A stretch of 64,000 bases of DNA from Tardiphaga sp051811025 (GTDB lineage: Bacteria; Pseudomonadota; Alphaproteobacteria; Rhizobiales; Xanthobacteraceae): the NCBI RefSeq assembly GCF_051811025.1, contig NZ_JBPWQE010000001.1, positions 930,001-994,000 of the forward strand, written 5' to 3'. The translations under genes and the position numbers were made by a program. Below are positions 34,154 through 43,297 of this stretch, piece by piece (within the stretch, counting starts at the first letter, position 1; every line of letters begins with the position of its first letter). The notes beneath the pieces were generated by a model. It was not told where the DNA came from. It worked only from the letters and a program-made list of their open reading frames with translations, and searched no databases.

Positions 34154-34663
34154 TCATTGAGCATCAAGCTTACGAAACATCACGAGCGCATCAACATATT
34201 CGCCAGTTGGAAGCCGAAAAGCCTCAGGCAACCGCCCGACGATCGCGAAGCCCAACGTCGTCCAGAGTTTTACGGCGCGCGTGTTGTTGCTCACGACACA
34301 GTTGAATTGCATCGCGCGAAATCCGGAATTTTTGGCGTTGTCGAGCGAGTGTAGGCACATACTGCGCGCCACACCGCTGCCTTGCGCGCTCGCCAGCGTC
34401 ATGTAGCCGCAATTGGCCACGTGGCTGCCACCACCGTCCTGGTTGGCACGGAGATAATAGGATCCCACGATCTGTCCCTGGCGCTCGGCAACAAATGTCC
34501 GTTTGTCCGGACTGTGCCAGTAGGACAATGCATCGTCCTTCGTCATGAACGGGTCCAATGCGTAGGTGGTCCCTGCACGGATGGTCGGCTCGATGACCGA
34601 CCAGATGTCGGTCCGGTCGGTCGGCTCGGCGGGGCGAATGATCAGGTCGTTGGCGTGTTGCAT
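34154..34663 (-). CDS. GNAT family N-acetyltransferase
   Basis: This 169-residue acetyltransferase begins with IIRPAEPTDRTDIWSVIEP, has the acetyl-CoA-binding region around GYMTLASAQGSGVARSMCLHSLD (R/Q-x2-G-x-G/A pattern, slightly degenerate: QGSGVA), and a C-terminal NNTRAVKLWTTLGF motif. It probably acetylates an amine. It lies 18 nt downstream of the AraC-type regulator on the same strand and may be co-expressed with it. Substrate unknown. Confidence 0.85.
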   Translation of the reverse strand: MQHANDLIIRPAEPTDRTDIWSVIEPTIRAGTTYALDPFMTKDDALSYWHSPDKRTFVAERQGQIVGSYYLRANQDGGGSHVANCGYMTLASAQGSGVARSMCLHSLDNAKNSGFRAMQFNCVVSNNTRAVKLWTTLGFAIVGRLPEAFRLPTGEYVDALVMFRKLDAQ

Positions 34664-34681
34664 GTCTACCAGCTCTGTCGT

Positions 34682-35704
34682 CTAAGCCAGACTGAAGACG
34701 CGCCGGCCTTCGCCGACGTCCGGTCCTTGGGGTTGTCCGATCGCCTTGCGGCGTTCCTCGGACGGGTTGGAGCCGAATGCAGCTTTGAAGGCCTTGCTGA
34801 GATGCGAGCCGTCGACGAAGCCGGTTTCGGCGGCGATGGCGGCCAGCGACAGGTCGGTCTTCAGCATCCAGCGCGCATGCTTCAGCCGGAGCCGCAGATA
34901 GGTGGCCTGCGGCGACTGTCCGGTTTCCTCTTTGAAGAGGCGCTCGAGTTGCCGCGTGCTCAGACTGACCTTGCCAGCCAATCGCGCGACCGACAGCGGC
35001 GCGGATAGGTTCTGTTCCATCATCAGTAGCGCGCGCGAGATTCGCCCGTCGGTCTCGGCAAATTCGGTCGGCGGCGCCGATTGAGCCGATGACCCCGGTT
35101 TCATGCGATCGATCAGCATAATGTGGAGCGCCTTCTGCGCGCTCGACAAGCCCATGCGCTGTTCGACGATATGCGCGGCGAGATAGGCAACACCCATACC
35201 GCCGGAACAGGTGATGCGGTTGCCGTCGATGACGAAGAGCTGATCGGCCACCGGGAGCGTCTCGCCGAATTCTTCCAGAAAGTCGCGATAGTGGTACCAA
35301 CTGATGCAGCATTTCTTTTGATTGAGCAGGCCCAACCGCCACAGCACGAAGCTGCCGGTGCAGACGCCGATGAGGTCCACCTTGGTCTGTGCGGCCTCCA
35401 GCAGGTATCGCTTGGTCTTCTCGTCGATCTGCGGACCTTGATGTAGGAGGCCGCCAACGACGACGAGGTAGTCGAGTTCGCGCGGATCAAGGAACCGGGA
35501 ATTCGGATACATGAGCAGGCCGCAGCTCGCGCGGATCGGCTCGTCCGTTTCGGCCATGATGTGCCATTGGCACCGGATCGGACGGCTGTTGTCACCCTCA
35601 TCTGCGGCGAGACGCAGCACGTCCACGAAGCTCGCCAGCGCGGTCAGCGTGAAGTTCTTCGTGAGAATGAAGCCAACGCGAAGCGGACGGACCTTTGGCT
35701 GCAT
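34682..35704 (-). CDS. GlxA/GbdR-type AraC family regulator
   Basis: The 340-residue regulator has an N-terminal DJ-1/GATase1-like domain (VGFILTKNFTLTALASFVDV, nucleophile-like Cys115 in GVCTGSFVLW) and a C-terminal double helix-turn-helix AraC domain (SVARLAGKVSLSTRQLERLF). This is the layout of GbdR, which activates glycine betaine and sarcosine catabolism in Pseudomonas. Its place near soxBDAG fits that role (inference). A GTG at 35707 is in frame just before the ATG used. Direct repeats before soxB are candidate binding sites. Confidence 0.85.
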   Translation of the reverse strand: MQPKVRPLRVGFILTKNFTLTALASFVDVLRLAADEGDNSRPIRCQWHIMAETDEPIRASCGLLMYPNSRFLDPRELDYLVVVGGLLHQGPQIDEKTKRYLLEAAQTKVDLIGVCTGSFVLWRLGLLNQKKCCISWYHYRDFLEEFGETLPVADQLFVIDGNRITCSGGMGVAYLAAHIVEQRMGLSSAQKALHIMLIDRMKPGSSAQSAPPTEFAETDGRISRALLMMEQNLSAPLSVARLAGKVSLSTRQLERLFKEETGQSPQATYLRLRLKHARWMLKTDLSLAAIAAETGFVDGSHLSKAFKAAFGSNPSEERRKAIGQPQGPDVGEGRRVFSLA

Positions 35705-35980
35705 CACCCTACCTTAGCATTCACCATATGGTCGAATGGCACTCCGTGTGATCGCCGTGAGACGACCTCCAAAACGAAGCCATGTCGCATCATTACATGT
35801 CTCCAACGCGCTGGGGCAGGTATTTTTGACGGTCTGATCCTAAAAGTACATTACGGCAGGTGCAAGAGCGGGAAGCGTCTCGCCTTGCGTGTGTCGGCTC
35901 GACGCGTCTCTGGAACCCGGAGGCTGCGGTTGTAGGCCGCTGCAACCAATAGGCCCGCGGGTGAGGACGGCAGGGGAGGG

Positions 35981-36496
35981 TCAGCCGTTGGACGGCGGCT
36001 CTTCCGGCATCGCGAACAGGGCCTCACGACCGATTGCAGCGAGGAATGTGTCGAGTGCGTTGACCGACAGCGATGTCGTGCGGCTGTTGATGACGGGGTG
36101 GCAATTGATGCGCTCCGCCGACCGCAAGCGCACATCGATGACGGGAGTGACCGCTTGATTGGCATCGTTGTAGAGCGCCAGAATCGAGACCGATCCCGGT
36201 TCGATCCCAAGCAATTCCTTCAGGGCTTCCGCGCTTCCAAATGACAGCCCGCCTTTGGCACCGATCGTCTTTGCCAGCGACTTCAGGTGAACGGTCGCGG
36301 TTTCGTCGGTGACGAACAGGAAGAACCGTTTCTTGCCGTCGCGGAGGAACAGGTTCTTGGTGTGAATGCCGGGAATGTCGCCGCGCAGCGCACGCGACTC
36401 TTCCACCGTATGCACGGGCGGGTGTTCGAACGTCTCCACCGCGATCGACTTGTCCTTGAGGTATTGAAGAATCTCGTCGCTGCGTTCGATGCTCAT
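35981..36496 (-). CDS. YbaK/ProX-type aminoacyl-tRNA deacylase
   Basis: This 171-residue protein resembles the free-standing editing domains ProXp/YbaK that clear mischarged tRNA-Pro (for example Ala-tRNA-Pro or Cys-tRNA-Pro). The family motifs HTVEESRALRGDIPGIHTKN with the catalytic-type Lys, and the glycine-rich loop GAKGGLSFGSAEALKELLG, are visible. It is divergent from soxB across a 276-nt gap. The association with the sox locus may be positional only. A 276-nt gap without genes separates it from the regulator upstream in sequence. Confidence 0.85.
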   Translation of the reverse strand: MSIERSDEILQYLKDKSIAVETFEHPPVHTVEESRALRGDIPGIHTKNLFLRDGKKRFFLFVTDETATVHLKSLAKTIGAKGGLSFGSAEALKELLGIEPGSVSILALYNDANQAVTPVIDVRLRSAERINCHPVINSRTTSLSVNALDTFLAAIGREALFAMPEEPPSNG

Positions 36497-36574
36497 TCTG
36501 CGTGTCCTTGATCGTCGGTGGCGGGACTGCGCGCGCCCGGGGCATGCCGTCCTGTCTCCATGGTAGCGATCCGT

Positions 36575-36657
36575 GTCGCATGGATACGTCGCAAATTCGA
36601 GAGCCCGGCGAGCGAAGCCGCGCGGGTTGTCGCAAATCTACGTGTTTCGTGTCGCGG
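36575..36657. promoter_or_regulatory. GTCGC direct repeats before soxB, candidate AraC-type sites
   Basis: GTCGCAAAT occurs twice as a direct repeat (36588-36596 and 36629-36637), 41 nt apart. It is flanked by shorter copies GTCGCAT (36575) and GTCGCGG (36651). AraC-family activators bind direct repeats on one face of the helix, and 41 nt is close to four turns. The repeats lie 116-200 nt upstream of the soxB ATG. Confidence 0.4.
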
Positions 36658-36772
36658 CCTTGCAAACCTGCGGCGTGCCGATGTCGCTCTGATCCAACAT
36701 GATTGGCGGGCTGATGCTGGCCGCGAAGCGGCAGCGAGTTGTAGGCTCCGTTCAATCACAACGTGGACAGCC

Positions 36773-38026
36773 ATGCAGAAATTTTCAGCGCTTTCATTAC
36801 TACGGGCAGGGCTGACCGGTCATGCCGGCTGGCAGCGACAGTGGCGTTCGCCTGAACCGAAGTCGGGCTACGACGTCATCATCATTGGCGGCGGTGGCCA
36901 CGGGCTTGCAACGGCCTACTATCTGGCCAGCCGCTACGGCGTTAAAAATGTTGCGGTTCTGGAAAAGGGTTGGATCGGCGGCGGAAATACCGGCCGCAAC
37001 ACCACGATCATTCGCTCCAACTATCTGTTCGATGAAAGCGCTGGAATCTACGAGCACGCCCTCAAGCTGTGGGAAGGCCTCTCGCAGGAACTGAACTACA
37101 ACGTCATGTATTCGCCACGCGGCGTCTTGATGCTGGCGCACAACATTCACGATGTGCAGAGCTTCAAGCGACATGTTCATGCCAACCGTCTCAACGGCAT
37201 CGACAATGAATGGCTGTCGCCGGAGGAATGCAAAGAATTCTGTCCGCCGCTGAATGTCGGTGGGTCTATGCGCTATCCGATCCTTGGTGGCGCGCTGCAG
37301 CGCCGCGGTGGCACCGCACGCCATGACGCCGTGGCCTGGGGTTATGCCCGCGCTGCCGACGCGCTCGGCGTGGATATTATCGAGAATTGCGAAGTCACCG
37401 GCATGCGCCGCGCGCCGACTGGCGAGGTGGTCGGCGTCGATACGACGCGCGGCAGCATCAATGCGAAGCGCATCGGCGTCGTCGCGGCCGGCAATACCAG
37501 CACGGTGATGAATATGGCCGGCGTGCGTCTGCCGCTGGAAAGCTTCCCGCTGCAAGCGCTGGTCAGCGAGCCGGTCAAGCCGATCTTTCCCTGCGTGGTG
37601 ATGTCGAACACGATCCACGCCTATATCTCGCAGTCGGACAAAGGCGAGATGGTGATCGGCGCAGGAACGGACGTCTACACGTCCTATACGCAGCGCGGCG
37701 GCCTGCACATCGTCAATCATACGCTGGATGCGATCTGCGAACTGGTGCCGGCGTTCCGGCGTCTGCGCATGCTGCGCAATTGGGGCGGCATCGTCGATGT
37801 CACGCCGGATCGCTCGCCGATCGTGGCGAAGACGCCGGTGTCCGGCCTCTACGTCAATTGCGGCTGGGGCACCGGTGGCTTCAAGGCGACGCCAGGATCG
37901 GGCGAGGTGTTCGCCAGCACGATCGCCAAGGACGAGCCGAACAAGATCAATGCGCCGTTCACCATCGAGCGATTCCGCGATGGTGCCGTGATCGACGAAG
38001 CGGCCGCGGCCGCCGTGGCGCATTGA
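36773..38026 (+). CDS. soxB: sarcosine oxidase subunit beta
   Basis: SoxB is the catalytic flavin subunit of heterotetrameric sarcosine oxidase, which demethylates sarcosine to glycine with production of H2O2 and transfer of the methyl carbon to THF. The 417-residue protein has the FAD motif DVIIIGGGGHGLATAYYLA near residue 34. His184 in GGTARHDAVAWG stands where the covalent FMN is attached in known enzymes. The ATG at 36773 gives the standard length; upstream frame extension is not supported. It opens the operon soxBDAG-sdaA-glyA-folB-purU. Confidence 0.96.
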   Translation: MQKFSALSLLRAGLTGHAGWQRQWRSPEPKSGYDVIIIGGGGHGLATAYYLASRYGVKNVAVLEKGWIGGGNTGRNTTIIRSNYLFDESAGIYEHALKLWEGLSQELNYNVMYSPRGVLMLAHNIHDVQSFKRHVHANRLNGIDNEWLSPEECKEFCPPLNVGGSMRYPILGGALQRRGGTARHDAVAWGYARAADALGVDIIENCEVTGMRRAPTGEVVGVDTTRGSINAKRIGVVAAGNTSTVMNMAGVRLPLESFPLQALVSEPVKPIFPCVVMSNTIHAYISQSDKGEMVIGAGTDVYTSYTQRGGLHIVNHTLDAICELVPAFRRLRMLRNWGGIVDVTPDRSPIVAKTPVSGLYVNCGWGTGGFKATPGSGEVFASTIAKDEPNKINAPFTIERFRDGAVIDEAAAAAVAH

Positions 38027-38042
38027 TAGCGGGGAAAACAAG

Positions 38043-38336
38043 ATGCTGTTGATCAATTGCCCCTATTGCGGGCCGCGCCCGGAAGCCGAGTTCGCCAATG
38101 GCGGGCAGGCGCATATCGCCCGCCCGGCGGACCCGATGAGCCTCAATGACGAGGAGTGGGCCGCCTATCTCTATATGCGCGACAACACCAAGGGTCTGCA
38201 TCACGAGCGCTGGCGGCACGCCAATGGCTGCGGCCGTTTTTTCAATGCCAGCCGCGACACGACCACGGACGTCATCAAGCGCACCTATCGCATTGGCGAG
38301 CGCCCCGAAGCCGAACATCAGGGTGCCAAGTCATGA
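38043..38336 (+). CDS. soxD: sarcosine oxidase subunit delta
   Basis: The 97-residue delta subunit binds a zinc ion in the heterotetramer and is needed for assembly. Ligand-like residues are CPYC near the N-terminus and His/Cys in HHERWRHANGCGRFFNASR. Length and order are standard. Its TGA overlaps the soxA ATG by 4 nt. Confidence 0.95.
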   Translation: MLLINCPYCGPRPEAEFANGGQAHIARPADPMSLNDEEWAAYLYMRDNTKGLHHERWRHANGCGRFFNASRDTTTDVIKRTYRIGERPEAEHQGAKS

Positions 38337-41323
38337 GGGATACGTATCGCGTACGAAGCAGCGATGGCGCTAAGAGCCGCAACACAGTTCATTTCACGTT
38401 CGACGGAAAGTCGTATCAGGGTCTGGCCGGCGACACGCTGGCCTCCGCATTGATTGCCAATGGCGTGCATCTGGTCGGCCGTTCGTTCAAGTATCACCGG
38501 CCGCGCGGTTTCGTCTCCGCCGGCTCGGAAGAGCCGAATGCGCTGGTCGGTGTGGGCGCGACCCAGTCGCGCTATACGCCGAACCTGCTCGCGACCCAGG
38601 TCGAGATCTATGATGGGCTGGTGGCCGAAAGCCAGAATCGCTGGCCTTCGCTCGAGACCGATGCCGGCTTCCTCAACGAATATTTCTCGGCCTTCCTGCC
38701 TGCGGGTTTCTACTACAAGACCTTCATGTGGCCGCGCACGGCCTGGAAGAAGCTCTATGAGCCGGTGATCCGGCGGATGGCGGGTCTCGGCAAGGCGCCA
38801 GCCGAGCCGGATGCCGATCGCTATACGCAAGTGTTTGCGCATTGCGACGTGCTCATCGTCGGTGCGGGGCCTGCGGGGCTGGCCGCGGCGCTCGAAGCCA
38901 GCAACAGCGATGCCACCGTGATCCTGTGCGACGAGCAGGCGGAGATGGGCGGCTCGCTGCTGTCCGATCGTTCGGCATCGATCGACGGCATGCAGGCCGC
39001 CGAATGGGCACGCGCGGCGCTCGATGAATTGCGCAAGCGCCCCAATGTGAAGCTGATGTCGCGCACGACGGCGTTCGGCTGGTATCCGCACAATTTTGTC
39101 GGTCTCAACGAGCGCGTCACCGACCATCTCAGCAATCCCGCGGCGAACCAGCCGCGTGAGCGGCTCTGGCAGGTCAGGGCCAAGGAAGTCGTGCTGGCCG
39201 CCGGCGCGATCGAGCGGCCGCTCGTCTTCACCGACAATGACCGGCCGGGCATCATGCTGGCTGGTGCTGCCCGGACCTATGTGAATCGGTACGGCGTGGT
39301 GCCGGGCAAGCAGGTGGTCGTGTTCACCGCCTGCGACAGCGCCTATCGCGCGGCGCTGGACCTCAAGGCAGCCGGGGCCAAGATCCAGGTGATCGTGGAT
39401 CTGCGCAAGAGCGTGTCAGGCCATTGGGTCGACAAGGCGCGCGCCGAAGGCATCAAGGTCCGCTCCGACAGCATCGTTCGCGGCACATCGGGCTGGCTGC
39501 GGGTAAAGTCGGCGCAGATCTCCAACGCGCAGGGCGGCGATGCCGAGACGGTGGCTTGCGATCTCATCCTGATGTCCGGCGGGTTCACCCCGTCGGTGCA
39601 TCTGTTCTCGCAGAGCCGCGGCAAGCTCAGCTACAGCGAAGAGCTGCGTGCATATGTGCCTGGCGAGTCTGTCGAGCGTGAGCGGTCGGTCGGGGCGTGC
39701 AAGGGACTGTTTGCGCTCGAAAGCGTCATCGAAAGCGGCGCCAAGGGCGGCCGCGACGCTGCGGCCAAGGCCGGCTTCTCGCCGCGCGGCGAGCGCAGCT
39801 ATACGGTCTCCGCCCAGTCGGTGGGCGCCGATGCGTTCATCGGCTCTGTGATGGCCGATCATCAGGCGGAAAAGCGCGCCTGGGTCGATTTCCAGAACGA
39901 CGTGACGGCCAAGGATGTTCGACTCGCGACCCGCGAGGGCTTCCGGTCGATCGAGCACGTCAAGCGCTACACGACCACTGGCATGGCCACCGACCAGGGC
40001 AAACTGTCCAACATGAACGCCCTCGGCGTCGTGTCGAAGCAGATCGACGTGGCCGTGCCGAAGGTCGGCCTGACCACGTTCCGGCCGCCTTATACGCCGA
40101 CGACTTTCGGATCCTTTGCCGGCCAATCGCGTGGGGATCTGTTCGACCCCGTGCGCAAGACCAGTATCCATCCATGGGCGGAAGCGCAGGGCGCACAGTT
40201 CGAGGATGTCGGCGTCTGGAAGCGTGCCTGGTATTTCCCGAAGGCGGGCGAGGACAAGCATGCCGCCGTCGCGCGCGAATGCAAGGCGACGCGCGCGTCG
40301 GTCGGCATCTTCGATGCCTCCACGCTCGGCAAGATTGAGATCGTCGGCAAGGACGCTGCCGAATTCATGAACCGCATGTACACCAATGCCTGGACCAAGC
40401 TGGAGCCCGGTCGGCTGCGCTATGGCGTGATGCTGCGCGAAGACGGCTTCATCATGGATGACGGCGTCGTCGGCCGCATGGCAACGGATCGTTTCCACGT
40501 CACGACGACGACCGGCGGTGCGGCCCGCGTGCTGTCCATGATGGAGGACTATCTCCAGACCGAATGGTCGGACCTCGAAGTGTGGCTCACTTCGACCACC
40601 GAGCAATGGTCAGTCATTGCCTTGCAGGGACCGAATGCGCGCAAGGTGCTGGAGCCGCTGGTCGAGGGCATCGATCTGTCGGCCGATGCCATGCCGCATA
40701 TGAGCGTCCGCGAAGGACGTATCTGCGGCGTGCCGACGCGGCTGTTCCGCGTGTCGTTCACCGGCGAGCTGGGTTTCGAAGTCAACGTCCCCGCCGGCTA
40801 TGGCCGGGCGGTCTGGGAAGCGATTTTCGCGGCGGGCAAACCTTACGGGATCACGCCCTACGGCACCGAGACCATGCATGTGCTGCGCGCGGAGAAGGGT
40901 TACATTATTGTCGGCCAGGAAACCGACGGCACGGTGACGCCCGATGACGCAGGCCTCGGCTGGGCTGTCGGCAAGGCGAAGCGGGATTTCGTCGGCAAGC
41001 GCTCGCTGTCGCGGCCGGCGCTGGTCAGGGAAGACCGCAAGCAACTGGTCGGGTTGCTGACGACGGACCCCAAGGTGGTTCTCGAAGAGGGCGCCCAGAT
41101 CGTGCTCGATCCCACCCATCCGATTCCGGTGCCGATGATCGGTCATGTCACCTCCTCCTACTGGAGCGCGACGCTGAACCGCTCGATCGCGCTGGCACTC
41201 GTTCGCGGCGGTCGCTCGCGGATGGGTGAGGAGCTCTCGATCCCGATGCCGGACGGTGTGATCAAGGCGAAAGTCGTCGACTCGATATTGTTCGATCCGA
41301 AGGGGGAACGTTTGAATGCTTAG
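38333..41323 (+). CDS. soxA: sarcosine oxidase subunit alpha
   Basis: The 996-residue alpha subunit binds NAD+ and THF and channels the methyl carbon. Domains in order: an N-terminal 2Fe-2S-like fold without iron ligands (HFTFDGKSYQGLAGDTLASA), a nucleotide-binding domain with VLIVGAGPAGLAAALEAS near residue 175, a SoxA-A3 middle domain, and a C-terminal aminomethyltransferase (GCV_T) fold with DASTLGKIEIVGKDAAEFMN that binds folate. A 59-residue in-frame extension upstream is rejected since it overlaps soxD. Its end overlaps soxG by 8 nt. Confidence 0.96.
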   Translation: MRDTYRVRSSDGAKSRNTVHFTFDGKSYQGLAGDTLASALIANGVHLVGRSFKYHRPRGFVSAGSEEPNALVGVGATQSRYTPNLLATQVEIYDGLVAESQNRWPSLETDAGFLNEYFSAFLPAGFYYKTFMWPRTAWKKLYEPVIRRMAGLGKAPAEPDADRYTQVFAHCDVLIVGAGPAGLAAALEASNSDATVILCDEQAEMGGSLLSDRSASIDGMQAAEWARAALDELRKRPNVKLMSRTTAFGWYPHNFVGLNERVTDHLSNPAANQPRERLWQVRAKEVVLAAGAIERPLVFTDNDRPGIMLAGAARTYVNRYGVVPGKQVVVFTACDSAYRAALDLKAAGAKIQVIVDLRKSVSGHWVDKARAEGIKVRSDSIVRGTSGWLRVKSAQISNAQGGDAETVACDLILMSGGFTPSVHLFSQSRGKLSYSEELRAYVPGESVERERSVGACKGLFALESVIESGAKGGRDAAAKAGFSPRGERSYTVSAQSVGADAFIGSVMADHQAEKRAWVDFQNDVTAKDVRLATREGFRSIEHVKRYTTTGMATDQGKLSNMNALGVVSKQIDVAVPKVGLTTFRPPYTPTTFGSFAGQSRGDLFDPVRKTSIHPWAEAQGAQFEDVGVWKRAWYFPKAGEDKHAAVARECKATRASVGIFDASTLGKIEIVGKDAAEFMNRMYTNAWTKLEPGRLRYGVMLREDGFIMDDGVVGRMATDRFHVTTTTGGAARVLSMMEDYLQTEWSDLEVWLTSTTEQWSVIALQGPNARKVLEPLVEGIDLSADAMPHMSVREGRICGVPTRLFRVSFTGELGFEVNVPAGYGRAVWEAIFAAGKPYGITPYGTETMHVLRAEKGYIIVGQETDGTVTPDDAGLGWAVGKAKRDFVGKRSLSRPALVREDRKQLVGLLTTDPKVVLEEGAQIVLDPTHPIPVPMIGHVTSSYWSATLNRSIALALVRGGRSRMGEELSIPMPDGVIKAKVVDSILFDPKGERLNA

Positions 41324-41885
41324 TCCCGCGGTCATGCGTTCGAACGCGTTGTCCCCAATGCAGTCATCCGGCACCACTGCTGCGCCCACCACGACGCTCT
41401 CGATTCTTCCCGATGCGGCGAAGCTGGTGTTTCGCGGCAAGACCGAGGCGGTCGAGGCTGCGGGGGCGCATTTTGGCGTCAAGCCGAGCCTTGAGGCCTG
41501 CCGCTTCGCGGCGGTCGGCGGCCGGTCGGTCTATTGGCTGGGGCCGGACGAATGGTTGTTCCAGGCGGTGAACGAGGATCCGATCGAGGTATTCGGCGGG
41601 ATGTCGGCAGCGTTGCAGGTGCAGGCCTGCTCGCTCGTGGATGTCAGCCATCGTTCGGATGGCATCGCGGTTGCAGGTCCAACGGCGGCGCTGGTGCTGA
41701 ACCATGGCTGCCCGTTGGATCTGTCCCTCAAGGCGTTCCCGGTCGGCATGTGCACGCGCACGGTGCTGGGCAAGGCATCACTTCTGCTATCACGTTCTGA
41801 AGAGCACGTGTTCCATGTGGATGTATGGCGTTCGTTCGCGCCCTATGTCTGGCAGTTCCTCGACGAAGCGCGAAACCTGTCCTAG
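41316..41885 (+). CDS. soxG: sarcosine oxidase subunit gamma
   Basis: The 189-residue gamma subunit resembles a degenerate GCV_T fold. Recognisable parts are WLGPDEWLF, a marker of SoxG proteins, and LVDVSHRSDGIAVAGPTAALVL, with a C-terminal FHVDVWRSFAPYVWQFL. It stabilises the alpha-beta-delta complex. It overlaps soxA, completing the canonical B-D-A-G order, and is followed 29 nt later by the serine dehydratase gene. Confidence 0.92.
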   Translation: MLSPAVMRSNALSPMQSSGTTAAPTTTLSILPDAAKLVFRGKTEAVEAAGAHFGVKPSLEACRFAAVGGRSVYWLGPDEWLFQAVNEDPIEVFGGMSAALQVQACSLVDVSHRSDGIAVAGPTAALVLNHGCPLDLSLKAFPVGMCTRTVLGKASLLLSRSEEHVFHVDVWRSFAPYVWQFLDEARNLS

Positions 41886-41914
41886 CAGCCTGGCTGCGCC
41901 CTGGAGACCGTGCG

Positions 41915-43288
41915 ATGATTGGAACGTTCGATCTCTTCAAGATAGGCATCGGGCCGTCGTCATCGCATACGATGGGACCGATGAAGGCCGCGGCGCTGTT
42001 TGCCAGCCAGCTTGCGGAGCGCGGTCTGTTGAAGGATCTCGCGCGCGTGAAGGTCGAGCTGTTCGGCTCGCTGGCCTGGACCGGTCGTGGCCATGGTACC
42101 GACAAGGCGGTCGTTCTCGGGCTTGCCGGCAAGTTCCCCGAAACGATCGATCCGGAAGAAGCGGAGACGCTGGTCGATGGCGCCCGCGCGGCGGGCACGC
42201 TGCGGGTGGCCGAGCGGCGCAATGTCCCGTTCGATTTTGCCAATGACATCGTTTTTGACGGCGTAACCGAGCCGCCAAACCATCCGAATACGCTGGCGCT
42301 CTCCGCCTTCGATGCGGCCGGCAATGTCCTTCACGGCGAGCGCTGGTGCTCAGTCGGCGGCGGCTTTGTCGTTCCGGAAGCGCAGGTCGGTGTGGTCGGG
42401 ATCGTCGAGGACGTTCCCGTCCCGCATCCTTTCAGGTCAGGCAAACAGCTGCTCGAGATCGGTGCGAAAACCGGTCTGTCGATTGCGCAGATCGTCATGG
42501 CCAACGAGATGTCGTCGCTTCCGGCGGACGAGATCGAGCAACGGCTCGATCGCATCATCCAGGTGATGATGGACTGCATCGATCGCGGCATGACCAAAGA
42601 GGGGCAGCTGCCGGGCGGGCTGAACGTCAAGCGCCGCGCGCCCTCGCTGCATCGGCGTCTTGTCGCCGCTGCAAGTTCGAACAGTCGCGCCCAGCATGAG
42701 GTGATGGATTGGGTCAGTCTGTATGCGATCGCGGTCAACGAGGAGAACGCGGCGGGCAGCAAGGTGGTGACGGCACCGACTAATGGCGCGGCCGGCATCA
42801 TCCCGGCCACGCTTCGCTATTTCCGCGACCATTGCCGCGAGGCGTCACCCGAAAATATGCGCGTGTTCCTGCTGACGGCCGCCGCGATCGGCGCGCTGTT
42901 CAAGATGAATGCATCGATTTCCGGCGCGGAGGTCGGCTGCCAGGGCGAGGTTGGCTCGGCCTGCTCGATGGCGGCTGCGGGGCTTGCGGCCGTGCTCGGC
43001 GGCACCAATGAGCAGATCGAGAACGCCGCCGAGATCGGTATGGAGCATCACCTCGGCATGACCTGCGATCCGATCGGGGGGCTGGTGCAGATACCATGCA
43101 TCGAGCGTAACGCCTTTGGGGCCGTGAAGGCGATCAATGCAGCGTCGCTCGCATTACAGGGCGACGGCACCCATGTGGTGCCGCTCGACAAGGTGATCGC
43201 GACGATGCGCGAGACCGGGCGCGACATGCAATCGAAATACAAGGAGACCTCACTGGGAGGTCTCGCTGTCAATCTGGCAGAATGTTGA
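41915..43288 (+). CDS. sdaA: L-serine ammonia-lyase (serine dehydratase), iron-sulfur type
   Basis: This 457-residue single-chain enzyme deaminates L-serine to pyruvate and ammonia using a [4Fe-4S] cluster. The beta part starts MIGTFDLFKIGIGPSSSHTMGP. The cluster cysteines lie in GCQGEVGSACSMAAAG and TCDPIGGLVQIPC. Together with glyA it turns glycine plus a one-carbon unit into serine and then pyruvate, giving the exit of sarcosine carbon into central metabolism. The ATG at 41915 is preferred; an earlier in-frame start would overlap soxG. Confidence 0.94.
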   Translation: MIGTFDLFKIGIGPSSSHTMGPMKAAALFASQLAERGLLKDLARVKVELFGSLAWTGRGHGTDKAVVLGLAGKFPETIDPEEAETLVDGARAAGTLRVAERRNVPFDFANDIVFDGVTEPPNHPNTLALSAFDAAGNVLHGERWCSVGGGFVVPEAQVGVVGIVEDVPVPHPFRSGKQLLEIGAKTGLSIAQIVMANEMSSLPADEIEQRLDRIIQVMMDCIDRGMTKEGQLPGGLNVKRRAPSLHRRLVAAASSNSRAQHEVMDWVSLYAIAVNEENAAGSKVVTAPTNGAAGIIPATLRYFRDHCREASPENMRVFLLTAAAIGALFKMNASISGAEVGCQGEVGSACSMAAAGLAAVLGGTNEQIENAAEIGMEHHLGMTCDPIGGLVQIPCIERNAFGAVKAINAASLALQGDGTHVVPLDKVIATMRETGRDMQSKYKETSLGGLAVNLAEC

Positions 43289-43297
43289 GGGAAGACC

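Noticed and set aside
36497..36772. Glycine riboswitch before soxB
   Set aside because: No tandem aptamer-like conserved blocks or expression-platform hairpin were recognisable. Only direct repeats were seen.
36518..36772. N-terminal extension of SoxB by 85 residues
   Set aside because: The extension is Arg/Ala-rich, has no homology features, and would make the protein much longer than the standard 417 residues.
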